A stretch of 64,000 nt of DNA from a bacterium (lineage in GTDB: Bacteria > Bacillota > Bacilli > Lactobacillales > Streptococcaceae): positions 186,001 to 250,000 of the forward strand of contig CAJNBW010000001.1 in assembly GCA_905221105.1 (NCBI GenBank), in the 5' to 3' direction. The notes under the pieces were generated by a model. The model saw only the letters and a program-made list of their open reading frames with translations, was not told where the DNA came from and did not search any database. Every line of letters begins with the position of its first letter. The stretch's first letter is position 1. Made by a program: the position numbers and the translations under genes. Shown piece by piece: positions 18,029-26,295 of the stretch.

Positions 18029-19259
18029 AAAATTCTTCTAACCTCCATTTATTTTTCTCAGAAATGTAGCCTGTAATGACTTCCCCGTCATCCTGATAAT
18101 CACGTTCTTCCAGAATCGCAACACTTTCTAGATCATGAATCTTGTAGGACTTCGAAAAAGGCACGCGCAGGGTAAAGACTTCAAAAATATCCTTGATTTT
18201 CTCTAAAAACAAAGTCTGCAAATTCTCACGACTATCCTCAGACTTGGCAGAAATGAGGACATATGGCGTTTGGGTCGGCGTAAAATCCTCCACCAAATCC
18301 GCTTTATTATAAAGGGTCAGGCGAGGAATATCCTCCATGTCCAAGTCTTTCATGATGGACAAGACTGTTTTTTCATGCTCCTCGTGGTAAGGATTGCTGG
18401 CATCGATAACATGAACCAGAAGGTCTACATGCTTGCTTTCTTCCAAGGTTGACTTGAAACTAGACACTAACTCTGTTGGCAAATCTTGGATAAAGCCCAC
18501 GGTATCTGTCAAAGTTACTTGAAGATTGCCACCCAGATGAATACTCTTAGTCGTCGCATCTAGAGTCGCAAAGAGCTCGTCCGCCTCATACTGGGTCTTA
18601 CTAGTCAAAGTGTTCATGATAGTCGATTTCCCAGCATTAGTGTAACCAATCAAACCAATCTTAAAGATGCTAGACTCCAGACGTTTTTCTCTGACTGCGA
18701 CCCGATTTTTCTCAACCACCTTGAGCTGGCGCTCGATGTCCGTGATTTGATTGCGAACGCTACGACGGTTCAGCTCCAGCTGGCTTTCACCAGGTCCACG
18801 GGAACCAATTCCCCCTGCCTGACGGCTGAGCATAATTCCCTGACCAACCAAGCGAGGCAATAGATACTTAAGCTGAGCTAAATGCACTTGGAGTTTCCCT
18901 TCATGGCTTCGAGCCCGCATGGCAAAGATATCCAAAATCAACTGCATACGGTCAATGACCTTGACACCGAGAACTTCCTCCAGATTGACATTTTGTCGCG
19001 GAGTCAAGCGGTTATTGACGATGACAGTGGTAATCTCTTCTGCATCCACCATGAGCGCAATCTCTTCCAACTTACCAGAGCCGACGAAGGTCTTGGAGTC
19101 ATACTTTTCACGTTTTTGTCTGTAACTATCCACTACGACTGCACCAGCCGTCTTGGCTAGACTGGCCAATTCTTCCATAGAGAGGTCAAAATTGTCCATG
19201 CCCTGCAATTCCACACCGATAAGCAGGACGCGTTCCTCTTTTTTCTCTGTTTCAATCAT
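18021..19259 (-). CDS. hflX: Ribosome-associated GTPase HflX
   Basis: 412 residues. N-terminal HflX domain, the glycine-rich linker [17 protein letters not shown] about 155-170, then the Ras-like domain: G1 [12 protein letters not shown] near 208, G3 [11 protein letters not shown]4 NKAD near 320. HflX splits or rescues stalled 70S ribosomes under stress. It overlaps miaA by 8 bases and the next gene by 8, so a tightly coupled operon miaA-hflX-hyp-rnz-SDR is likely. Start at 19259 sits inside the miaA end. Confidence 0.95.
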   Translation of the reverse strand: MIETEKKEERVLLIGVELQGMDNFDLSMEELASLAKTAGAVVVDSYRQKREKYDSKTFVGSGKLEEIALMVDAEEITTVIVNNRLTPRQNVNLEEVLGVKVIDRMQLILDIFAMRARSHEGKLQVHLAQLKYLLPRLVGQGIMLSRQAGGIGSRGPGESQLELNRRSVRNQITDIERQLKVVEKNRVAVREKRLESSIFKIGLIGYTNAGKSTIMNTLTSKTQYEADELFATLDATTKSIHLGGNLQVTLTDTVGFIQDLPTELVSSFKSTLEESKHVDLLVHVIDASNPYHEEHEKTVLSIMKDLDMEDIPRLTLYNKADLVEDFTPTQTPYVLISAKSEDSRENLQTLFLEKIKDIFEVFTLRVPFSKSYKIHDLESVAILEERDYQDDGEVITGYISEKNKWRLEEFYD

Positions 19260-20136
19260 CTAAAAACTCCTCTATCTGGCTTAAAATGCGGTCTTGCACA
19301 CCAGATTCTCCAATCTGATAAAAGGTGACCTGCATACGATTACGGAACCATGTCAGCTGACGCTTGGCAAAACGACGGGTCGCCTGTTTAAGACTCTCAC
19401 TAGCTTCCTCCAAGGTCTGCTCCCCACGGAAATATGGAAAAAGTTCCTTGTAGCCAATGCCCTTAGCAGCCTGCACATCTGGATAATGGTCAAACAACCA
19501 CTTGGCCTCATCCAAAAGCCCAGCCTCAAACATCAAGTCCACGCGGTGATTGATACGTTCATATAATTGACTGCGCTCATCATCCAAGCAGATAATCAGC
19601 GGTTCATATAGACTCTCTTGATTTTCCAAATCCTGACCAAAATGGGCTATTTCCAAGGCGCGCATAGCACGGCGACGATTAAACTGGGGAATCTCAAGGC
19701 CTGCTTGCTCCACAAGATGGGCTAATTCCTCATCTGTATAAGGCTCCAAACTAGCCCGATAAGCTAAAATCTCCTCATGGGGAGTCTCCCCTCCTAGATG
19801 GTAACCTTCCAACAAGCTCTGGATATAAAGCCCAGTTCCACCAGCTATAATGGCTAGCTTGCCACGACTGTGAATATCCTCAATAGCCATCTTAGCTTCT
19901 GAAACAAAATCAAAAGCCGAGTAAGACTCGGTTACCTCTCTAACATCGATTAAATGATGGGGAACAGCTACCTGTTCTTCTGGACTAGCCTTAGCTGTCC
20001 CAATATCTAAACCTCGGTAAACCTGCTGACTATCACCGCTAACCACTTCGCCATTAAAACGCTTTGCAACTTCAATGGCAAGGGCTGTTTTTCCAACAGC
20101 AGTCGGTCCAACAATCACAATTATTTTTGTTTTCAT
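19252..20136 (-). CDS. miaA: tRNA dimethylallyltransferase MiaA
   Basis: Adds the isopentenyl group to A37 of tRNAs reading UNN codons. 294 residues from ATG 20136, chosen because CAAGGAAAAAAG precedes it; the open frame to 20187 adds a non-family extension. P-loop [12 protein letters not shown] near residues 8-19, [28 protein letters not shown] near 95, and the C-terminal [13 protein letters not shown] are present. First gene of the leftward operon; a TATAAT-like box (TTATAATAATAG on the minus strand) lies upstream. Confidence 0.96.
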   Translation of the reverse strand: MKTKIIVIVGPTAVGKTALAIEVAKRFNGEVVSGDSQQVYRGLDIGTAKASPEEQVAVPHHLIDVREVTESYSAFDFVSEAKMAIEDIHSRGKLAIIAGGTGLYIQSLLEGYHLGGETPHEEILAYRASLEPYTDEELAHLVEQAGLEIPQFNRRRAMRALEIAHFGQDLENQESLYEPLIICLDDERSQLYERINHRVDLMFEAGLLDEAKWLFDHYPDVQAAKGIGYKELFPYFRGEQTLEEASESLKQATRRFAKRQLTWFRNRMQVTFYQIGESGVQDRILSQIEEFLDD

Positions 20137-20256
20137 CTTTTTTCCTTGAAAAATTCCCATTTTTTCGTTACTATTATTATAACACAAAAAGGTCAGTCAG
20201 AAAAATGTGACCTCTTGAGGAGGCTGGCTGATTAAGAAGATAAAGGAGGAAGACTC

Positions 20257-20427
20257 ATGGCTAAAGGATTCGCTAAAGGTCTTGTAACAGGTGTCGCAGG
20301 AACTGTCGCTGCCGTCGCAGGTGCAGTATACGCATTTAAAAAGAAAGTGATCGAACCAGAAGAGCAAAAAGCAGCTTTCATCGAAGAAAACCGTAAAAAA
20401 GCAGCTCGTCGCCGCGTATCACGTTAA
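20257..20427 (+). CDS. DUF3042 family small protein (56 residues)
   Basis: Short gene: MAKGFAKGLVTGVAGTVAAV, then AGAVYAFKKKVIEPEEQKA and a basic tail ending ARRRVSR. A perfect ribosome site (AAAGGAGGAAGACTC) precedes ATG 20257. One hydrophobic, Gly/Ala-rich N-terminal helix and a charged helical C-terminal part match the DUF3042 family of Lactobacillales, whose function is unknown. It is divergent from miaA and convergent with thyA, and ends at a strong terminator. The helix could be membrane-associated. Real by its ribosome site, codon use and terminator. Confidence 0.86.
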   Translation: MAKGFAKGLVTGVAGTVAAVAGAVYAFKKKVIEPEEQKAAFIEENRKKAARRRVSR

Positions 20428-20432
20428 GAAAC

Positions 20433-20468
20433 AAAAGAAGTTGGGATTTATTATCTCAACTTCTTTTT
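20433..20468. terminator. Convergent terminator (DUF3042 gene / thyA)
   Basis: AAAAGAAGTTG-GGATTTATTATCT-CAACTTCTTTT, with a T run on both strands. Confidence 0.9.
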
Positions 20469-20477
20469 TCTATTCTT

Positions 20478-21317
20478 TTAAATAGCTAGGTCAAACTTCA
20501 ACTGTGGCTTGACAGGGTCATAATCCACCAACTCAAAATCCTCTGCTTTGATATCAAAGAAATTAGTCCCATCAGGAACATTCAATACCAATCGTGGTTG
20601 GCAGTTTGACGGTTCACGACGGAGCAATTCCTCAGCTTGTTCAAATTGATTGTCATAGATATGGAGGTTGTTGATGAAATAGAAGAACTTTCCAACCTTC
20701 CAGCCAAAATGTTTGGCAATCATCATTTGAAGAGCTACATACTGCATCGCATTGATGTGGTGGGCCACCAGCATATCGTTAGAACGCTGGGTCAAGGTCG
20801 CATCCAGATAGATTTCTCCATCAACACGACGGACATCAAACATAGTCTGAAAGGCGCATGGGAGCAGCCCGTCTGTTTCTTCGAAAGCTTGGTAATCCCA
20901 GAGCGAGATGATATTGCGGCGGTTCCAAGGGTTGGTTTCCAACTGCTTGAGAAGCTTATTGATAATATCGTGTTTCTTAACAACGGCACCATAGCGCTCA
21001 CCAATGGTTCCTGTATTTCCCACTTCCCAGTCATTCCAGTAGTGAACATTGTACTTGTCATTAAGCACGTCTAGGCTATTTGACTGGTCTTGGTAAATCC
21101 AGAGCACTTCCTTGATAGCGGATTTGATGGCAATGGGACGTAAGGTTGTGATGGGGAATTCCCCCTTTGCCAAGTCATACTCGGCAAAGGCACCCGTTAT
21201 GTACTTGGAGTTAGCAACGGTCCCATCCTTGTACTTGGGACGGGCCTGCTCTGAAAAGACACCGTCTTTGAGGATTCGTTCAATATTCTCTTTAAAAATC
21301 GTATCTGCTTTTGTCAT
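20478..21317 (-). CDS. thyA: Thymidylate synthase ThyA
   Basis: Methylates dUMP to dTMP with methylene-tetrahydrofolate. 279 residues. The catalytic Cys is in [10 protein letters not shown] (near residue 153); [20 protein letters not shown] and the C-terminal [14 protein letters not shown] and [15 protein letters not shown] also fit. It stands alone on the minus strand: a separate terminator follows gki upstream and the convergent terminator lies just below. Start at 21317 has TGAGGTGAGAGTAA before ATG. Confidence 0.96.
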   Translation of the reverse strand: MTKADTIFKENIERILKDGVFSEQARPKYKDGTVANSKYITGAFAEYDLAKGEFPITTLRPIAIKSAIKEVLWIYQDQSNSLDVLNDKYNVHYWNDWEVGNTGTIGERYGAVVKKHDIINKLLKQLETNPWNRRNIISLWDYQAFEETDGLLPCAFQTMFDVRRVDGEIYLDATLTQRSNDMLVAHHINAMQYVALQMMIAKHFGWKVGKFFYFINNLHIYDNQFEQAEELLRREPSNCQPRLVLNVPDGTNFFDIKAEDFELVDYDPVKPQLKFDLAI

Positions 21318-21363
21318 TTACTCTCACCTCATTTATTGTCCTAACTAGTATAGCATAAAAAAG

Positions 21364-21408
21364 AAAAGAGGAACATTACTAACTCTAGGTTAGCATTTTT
21401 CCTCTTTT
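21364..21408 (-). terminator. gki terminator
   Basis: AAAAGAGGAA ... TTCCTCTTTT with an inner TGCTAACC/GTTAGTA stem on the minus strand. Confidence 0.85.
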
Positions 21409-21414
21409 ATTATC

Positions 21415-22374
21415 TTATTGCAATACAAGTGATGCTGCTCCAATAACTCCAGCGTCATTTCCTAGAGTTGCAAGAGCCAATTTTGTTGATGTGCGTACTT
21501 GTGGGAAGGTATTTTCGTCGTAGACTTTTTGAACACCTTGTAGAAGGAATTCTCCTGCAGCTGACACACCACCACCGATAACAATTGTTGATGGGTTGAG
21601 AATTGAACCGATGTTGGCACAAGCGATTCCCAAGTAACGTGAGAAGTTACGATAAACGATCAAAGCAAGGTCGTCTCCTTCTTTTGCAAGGTCAAAGACA
21701 GTCTTAGCAGTTACTTCTTCTCCGTTATCAATCAAACGTTTCAAGGCTGCATCGCCTTCGTATTCATCAGCATAGCGACGAGTCAAGTTGACAATCCCTG
21801 TTGCAGAAGCGACTGTCTCAAGGCAACCTTTCTTACCGCAAGTACATGCGATTGGTTGGTCAAAGTCAACAGTGATGTGGCCAAGCTCACCTGCTGCACC
21901 AGCAACACCGTGAAGCAATTTGCCTTCTGCGACGATACCGCCACCAACACCTGTACCAAGTGTCATAAAGACAACGTCTGGTTGGTTATCACCAGCACCC
22001 ATCCAGCGCTCACCAAGAGCTGCCACGTTGGCATCATTATCGATGAAAAATGGAATGCCCAAGGCTTTTTCAATTTTTTCTTTAATTGGTTGAAGGGTTT
22101 TCCAGTTCAAATTGTAGGCACCAATAACAGTTCCTTTTTCACGGTCAACCACACCTGGTGATCCCATTCCAATACCTTGGAAGTCCGCTGCTACCAATCC
22201 AAGCAAGTCCAAACGGTGTTGAATAGACTCAATCATATCATCAACGATATGACTTCCCTCATCCAAAATGTTGGTCTTGATAGACCATTTTTCTTGGATT
22301 TCTCCTGCTCTTGTTAAAATTGCAAACTTGACAGAAGTTCCACCAAGGTCAATCCCAATAATCTTTTGACTCAT
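21415..22374 (-). CDS. gki: Glucokinase, ROK family
   Basis: Phosphorylates glucose at C6; the gene is one of the pneumococcal MLST loci. 319 residues from ATG 22374, chosen because AAGGAGAAAAAG precedes it (an upstream in-frame ATG at 22392 lies on that site). ATP site IGIDLGGTSVKF near 5-16, ROK zinc motif CTCGKKGCLE near 175 with the preceding GELGH, and GIGMGSPGVV. The protein acts in the cytoplasm and in some species also in catabolite repression. Monocistronic with its own promoter and terminator. Confidence 0.95.
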   Translation of the reverse strand: MSQKIIGIDLGGTSVKFAILTRAGEIQEKWSIKTNILDEGSHIVDDMIESIQHRLDLLGLVAADFQGIGMGSPGVVDREKGTVIGAYNLNWKTLQPIKEKIEKALGIPFFIDNDANVAALGERWMGAGDNQPDVVFMTLGTGVGGGIVAEGKLLHGVAGAAGELGHITVDFDQPIACTCGKKGCLETVASATGIVNLTRRYADEYEGDAALKRLIDNGEEVTAKTVFDLAKEGDDLALIVYRNFSRYLGIACANIGSILNPSTIVIGGGVSAAGEFLLQGVQKVYDENTFPQVRTSTKLALATLGNDAGVIGAASLVLQ

Positions 22375-22422
22375 CTTTTTCTCCTTTTTCATTTTGTAGT
22401 AATTGAAAATGCTTACAGTACT

Positions 22423-22451
22423 AGTATAACAAAATTCAGTAACTTATGCAA
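22423..22451 (-). promoter_or_regulatory. gki promoter
   Basis: TTGCAT (22446-22451), 17-base spacer, TATACT (22423-22428) on the minus strand. Confidence 0.75.
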
Positions 22452-22478
22452 AGGTTTGCATTCAACTAATATAGATTT

Positions 22479-23846
22479 TTAATCTAGATAGTCTCCACCA
22501 TCAAATCCATAATATTCTTCCAGCGTCAAACCACTTGCAGCAATGTCTTTAGCTTCTTTCCCAATATAGCGCAAATGCCATTCCTCATGCATATAACCAG
22601 TTATACTTTCCTTACCACGAGGATATCGAACAACAAAACCATAGTCTGGCGCATGTTCTAACAACCATTGAGCAGCATTTGAATCTTCAACCAATTGACC
22701 ATCTGTGCCAATCACATCAAAAGCAAGTCCTGTCTGATGTTCACTATATCCAGGACGGGCTGAATAACGATCCGCAGCAGCCTGCCCCTCTTGGTTCACA
22801 TAACTTTGATATAATTGTGCTTGGGTTGCATAACTTCTAAAGCCACTATAATTATCGCTAATAGCATAACCTTCCTCCTGCATCTGTGCGATCAGTTTTA
22901 AAAAGGCCGCTTTTGCAGTAGCATTTTCACCCGGATAGTAATCTTTGGACATAGGATAGTGTTTATTAGCAACTACGATTTCATCATACTTCCCTTGAAG
23001 ACTATAATAAGAACCTTTATTGGTTACTTTGGAATTAGCTTTCCACAAACCAGTCGCATCTACATAATAACGTCCACCATCAACCCATTCATTGACAGCC
23101 ATTTTACCATCTGATTTCAAATAGTAATTCCCTTGCCACGTGCTATAAGCATAAGATCCATCTGATGTCAAATAATACCAAGCTTGGTAAGAAGAGTCAT
23201 AAACCCATTCATTGACAGCCATTTTACCATCCGATTTCAAATAGTAATTTCCTTGCCATGCACTATAAACATAAGATCCATCTGATTTTAGATAATACCA
23301 AGCTTGGTAAGAAGAGTCATAAACCCATTCACCTTTAGCCATTTTACCATCTGATTTCAAATAGTAATTTCCTTGCCATGTACTATAAGCATAGGAACCA
23401 TCTGATTTCAAGTAATACCAAGCTTGATAAGAATCATCATAAATCCATTCACTCTGGGCCATTTTCCCGTCTGATTTCAGGTAATAACTTCCCTGCCAAG
23501 CATTTTTCACTGGATTTCCATTTCCATCAAAGTAGTACCAAGCACCGTCCTGCTTAACCCAACCACTTGTTGTAGATGAAGTTGTGTTGGTTTGAGCCGC
23601 AGTTGCTTGTTTTGCTTTAAAGACGCCCTTAGGGGCATTTTTCAATTCGCAAGCCACACCATCATGATCGCGGTCTAACTTGGCAGAATAACCAGGGTCT
23701 CCCTCATGAAGATCTGAATAGCCATTAGCCCAAGCTTCCTTACAGCTAGAAAAATGGATGTTTTCTTCTGCTAAAACTGGTTGTGAAAACAAAGCTAAAA
23801 CTGACAACGTCGCCAAACTCATTTTAAAAAATAGACGTTTGTTCAT
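22479..23846 (-). CDS. Choline-binding protein: Excalibur + choline-binding repeats + LdcB/DacB-type carboxypeptidase
   Basis: 455 residues, secreted. Order: signal peptide (1 to about 26, PVLAEE); Excalibur calcium motif with DRDHDGVACE (about 32-68); choline-binding repeats of the GWxxxxGxWYY type (about 95-271); a short linker; a VanY/M15B peptidase domain (about 275-455). Zinc ligands visible: His370 and Asp377 in SEHQTGLAFDV and His424 in EEWH, with Glu421 as catalytic base. The domain closely resembles pneumococcal LdcB/DacB (L,D-carboxypeptidase), which is normally a lipoprotein without repeats. So it would trim wall stem peptides while held on choline teichoic acids. Start has TAGGAGAAAGTA before ATG. 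Confidence 0.92.
   Translation of the reverse strand: MNKRLFFKMSLATLSVLALFSQPVLAEENIHFSSCKEAWANGYSDLHEGDPGYSAKLDRDHDGVACELKNAPKGVFKAKQATAAQTNTTSSTTSGWVKQDGAWYYFDGNGNPVKNAWQGSYYLKSDGKMAQSEWIYDDSYQAWYYLKSDGSYAYSTWQGNYYLKSDGKMAKGEWVYDSSYQAWYYLKSDGSYVYSAWQGNYYLKSDGKMAVNEWVYDSSYQAWYYLTSDGSYAYSTWQGNYYLKSDGKMAVNEWVDGGRYYVDATGLWKANSKVTNKGSYYSLQGKYDEIVVANKHYPMSKDYYPGENATAKAAFLKLIAQMQEEGYAISDNYSGFRSYATQAQLYQSYVNQEGQAAADRYSARPGYSEHQTGLAFDVIGTDGQLVEDSNAAQWLLEHAPDYGFVVRYPRGKESITGYMHEEWHLRYIGKEAKDIAASGLTLEEYYGFDGGDYLD
23092..23520 (-). repeat. Tandem 120-bp repeats encoding choline-binding modules
   Basis: A 120-base unit (40 residues: WQGNYYLKSDGKMA... then SYQAWYYLKSDGSYAYS) recurs with strict period: ATTTTACCATCTGATTTCAA-type starts at 23101, 23221, 23341 and, more diverged, 23461. 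High nucleotide identity between copies allows recombination to change the repeat number. Confidence 0.9.
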
Positions 23847-23895
23847 TACTTTCTCCTATAGGAATGTTATCGATTTCAATATTATTTTATCAAAC

Positions 23896-24513
23896 TTATT
23901 TCAGCAATTCAAGGAAACTTCTGGTATTTTCTACAAACTCCTTTGGTTTTTCCTTATTCAAGACATGAGAACCGTCAGGGATAATCTGAAATTGGGATTC
24001 TGATATTAGTTTATGAAGACTTCTCATAGAACTAAGATTCGGTTTATCTTTGCTGCCACAAATCAGTAAGGTTGGATAGGAGCAAGTCCCTGCTATATCC
24101 GTTAAATCAAGTGTCTTCAATTCCTCAGAAACTCCGACCATAAGAACCTTATCTGCTCCCTGTTTTTCAAATACTTTTTTGGGAAGTAGTTTAAAAATCA
24201 GCAACTGAACATAAAATAGGATATTCCCTGCTAATTTAAGTGGGCATCCTGATAGAACCAAAGCTCGAAGATTTGGTAAATCATAACTGGAAAGTTCTAG
24301 TGCCAGGGCAGCACCTAAGGACAATCCAATCAAAACAAAAGGTTCTGTCTCTTGAGCTAGGTGCTGATAAACTCGTTCCTTGGCTTTTTGATAGCTGCTA
24401 ACTCCAGAAGGAAATAACTCGATAGCCTCAGAAGGATAATCTATCAGTAGATTCCGAACTTCTTTCCAACTCTCTGCTGACTGCCCTAAACCGTGTAAAA
24501 ATACCAGTTTCAT
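23896..24513 (-). CDS. Alpha/beta hydrolase
   Basis: 205 residues. Oxyanion segment LVFLHGLGQSAESW near residues 3-16, nucleophile elbow LIGLSLGAALALEL (Ser about 83), Asp in LLICGSKDKPNL near 155, and the catalytic His in IIPDGSHVLNKEKP near 183. So the complete Ser-Asp-His triad of a small esterase/thioesterase-like hydrolase is visible. Substrate unknown. It starts directly after the pabBC stop (24514) and is probably cotranscribed with it; the choline-binding gene follows 49 bases later. Confidence 0.87.
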   Translation of the reverse strand: MKLVFLHGLGQSAESWKEVRNLLIDYPSEAIELFPSGVSSYQKAKERVYQHLAQETEPFVLIGLSLGAALALELSSYDLPNLRALVLSGCPLKLAGNILFYVQLLIFKLLPKKVFEKQGADKVLMVGVSEELKTLDLTDIAGTCSYPTLLICGSKDKPNLSSMRSLHKLISESQFQIIPDGSHVLNKEKPKEFVENTRSFLELLK

Positions 24514-26235
24514 CTAGTTCTCCTCTAGGCTTAATTCATACAAGCCTCTCACTGCATTACAGCCGTAAATAGCTTCTGCTTGGGCTAAATCTTTTAAGGT
24601 CAAGACTTTCTCTTCTGCCTGTCCTGTTTCTAGTAAATACTGACGATAAATTCCTGGTAAGATGCCAAGTCGGACTGGCGGTGTATAGAGTTTCCCAGCG
24701 ATTTTCAAAATCAAATTTCCGATAGAGGTTTCAAGCAGTTCTCCAATTTCATTATGGTAAATGATTTCTTGTTCGCCCAAACTCAAATGCGGTCGGTGAG
24801 TCGTTTTAAAATAGGTAAAAGCTTGCTGTAAATCCGCTTCCTGAAGGCAAAGTTTGACCTGACAGAAGTTCGGACTAAGAGGTGTTAAGATTTGACGATT
24901 GAGTTCTATCTTCCCAGATTTGCTAAGGCTAATTCGCAAACGGTAGTCTTGATGGAGGTCACAAGCTTGGCACTCCGCCTCTATCTTTTTTCTCAGTTCT
25001 TTTGCATCATAAGGAAAGGCAAAATACCGACTAGCTTTTCTCAGCCTTTCTATATGTTGATTCTCAAACAGCAAGCACTTCTGGTTGATTTTTCCAGTAG
25101 TAATCAGTTGAAAACGAGCTTGTTTACGATAGAGAACAGCCGCTTTTTGATGAACCTCTTGATATTCAGATTCCCAAGTGCTATCCCATGTAATGCCGCC
25201 ACCCACTCCATAGATGGCTTTCCCTTGATGCAGTTGAATGGTCCGAATAGCAACATTGAAAATTCGTCGCCCATTTGGAAGCAAAAGACCAATCGTTCCA
25301 CAGTAAACTCCGCGCGGTTGAGGTTCCAAATTTTTGATAATCTCCATAGTCGCAATTTTCGGAGCACCCGTTATGGAACCACAAGGAAAGAGAGAACGGA
25401 AGATTTCAATAAGGTCAACATTCTCTCGCAATTGACTCTTGATAGTCGAAGTCATCTGCCAAACAGTTGAATACTGTTCCACTTGGCACAGACGTTCTAC
25501 ATGCTCACTCCCCACCTCAGAAATACGGTTCATATCATTGCGCAAGAGGTCCACAATCATCATATTTTCAGACCGATTTTTAGGATCCTGCTCCAACCAG
25601 CTAGCCTGTCCCAGATCTTCTTTGTCGGTCAACCCACGCTGGGTTGTTCCCTTCATTGGTCGCGTAGTCAACTCACGGTCATTTTGCTCAAAAAAGAGCT
25701 CTGGACTCATGGAAATCACTGCCATGTCATCATGTTCCACATAGGCATTGTAGCCCGCCTCCTGCTCTACCACCATACGATTGTAGATGGCAAAAGGATT
25801 AGCACTTAAGTCTTGTTTTAGTTGGACGGTGTAGTTGACCTGATAGGTGTCCCCCTGGCGTAAATGATGGTGAATCTGGGCAATCGCCTTTTCATAGTCC
25901 TCTGCAGACGTTACTTCCTGCCAATTAGAAGGCAAATCAACATCCTCATAAGTCAGAGGAATAGGGGAGGTCTCCACCCTATTATGAACAGTAAAGTAAA
26001 GCAAATACTCGTCCAATAAAGGTGCCTTGTGAACTGCTAGTTTCTCTTCAAAAGCAGGTGCAGCCTCATAGCTGACATAGCCCACCACATAGTAACCCTG
26101 CTTTTGGTAGTTTTCCACTTGTACCAGCAAGTCTGTTACTTCCGCTAAATCTCTCGTTTTTAACTCTTTGATAGGCTGGGTAAAGGTGTATCTCTCCCCT
26201 AAAGCCCTAAAATCAATCACTGTTTTTCTATGCAT
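24514..26235 (-). CDS. pabB: Fused aminodeoxychorismate synthase component I / 4-amino-4-deoxychorismate lyase
   Basis: 573 residues. N-terminal chorismate-utilising domain (about 1-365): DTYQVNYTVQLKQDL, AVISMSPELFFEQND, TRPMKGTTQRG, and CGSITGAPKIATMEII; it converts chorismate to aminodeoxychorismate with a glutaminase partner. C-terminal class-IV aminotransferase fold (about 370-573): lyase (PabC) making p-aminobenzoate, with LLETSIGNLIL and AIYGCNAVRGLYEL. Such PabB-PabC fusions are usual in streptococci. The product feeds folate synthesis. No PabA gene is nearby. The start at 26235 overlaps nothing; followed directly by the hydrolase gene. Confidence 0.9.
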   Translation of the reverse strand: MHRKTVIDFRALGERYTFTQPIKELKTRDLAEVTDLLVQVENYQKQGYYVVGYVSYEAAPAFEEKLAVHKAPLLDEYLLYFTVHNRVETSPIPLTYEDVDLPSNWQEVTSAEDYEKAIAQIHHHLRQGDTYQVNYTVQLKQDLSANPFAIYNRMVVEQEAGYNAYVEHDDMAVISMSPELFFEQNDRELTTRPMKGTTQRGLTDKEDLGQASWLEQDPKNRSENMMIVDLLRNDMNRISEVGSEHVERLCQVEQYSTVWQMTSTIKSQLRENVDLIEIFRSLFPCGSITGAPKIATMEIIKNLEPQPRGVYCGTIGLLLPNGRRIFNVAIRTIQLHQGKAIYGVGGGITWDSTWESEYQEVHQKAAVLYRKQARFQLITTGKINQKCLLFENQHIERLRKASRYFAFPYDAKELRKKIEAECQACDLHQDYRLRISLSKSGKIELNRQILTPLSPNFCQVKLCLQEADLQQAFTYFKTTHRPHLSLGEQEIIYHNEIGELLETSIGNLILKIAGKLYTPPVRLGILPGIYRQYLLETGQAEEKVLTLKDLAQAEAIYGCNAVRGLYELSLEEN

Positions 26236-26257
26236 ACCTTAAGTATAGCACAAATTA

Positions 26258-26294
26258 AGAAAACCCTCATCCGCAAAGCAGATGAGAGATTTCG
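26258..26294 (-). terminator. zmpB terminator
   Basis: Minus strand CTCTCATCTG-CTTTG-CGGATGAGGG then TTTTC, just after the protease stop. Confidence 0.85.
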
Positions 26295-26295
26295 A

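Noticed and set aside
22711..22830. Possible frameshift at the join between repeats and carboxypeptidase
   Set aside because: The single frame runs through without a stop and keeps the full zinc site and the LdcB-like start (NKGSYYSLQGKYDE), so the fusion is real in this sequence.
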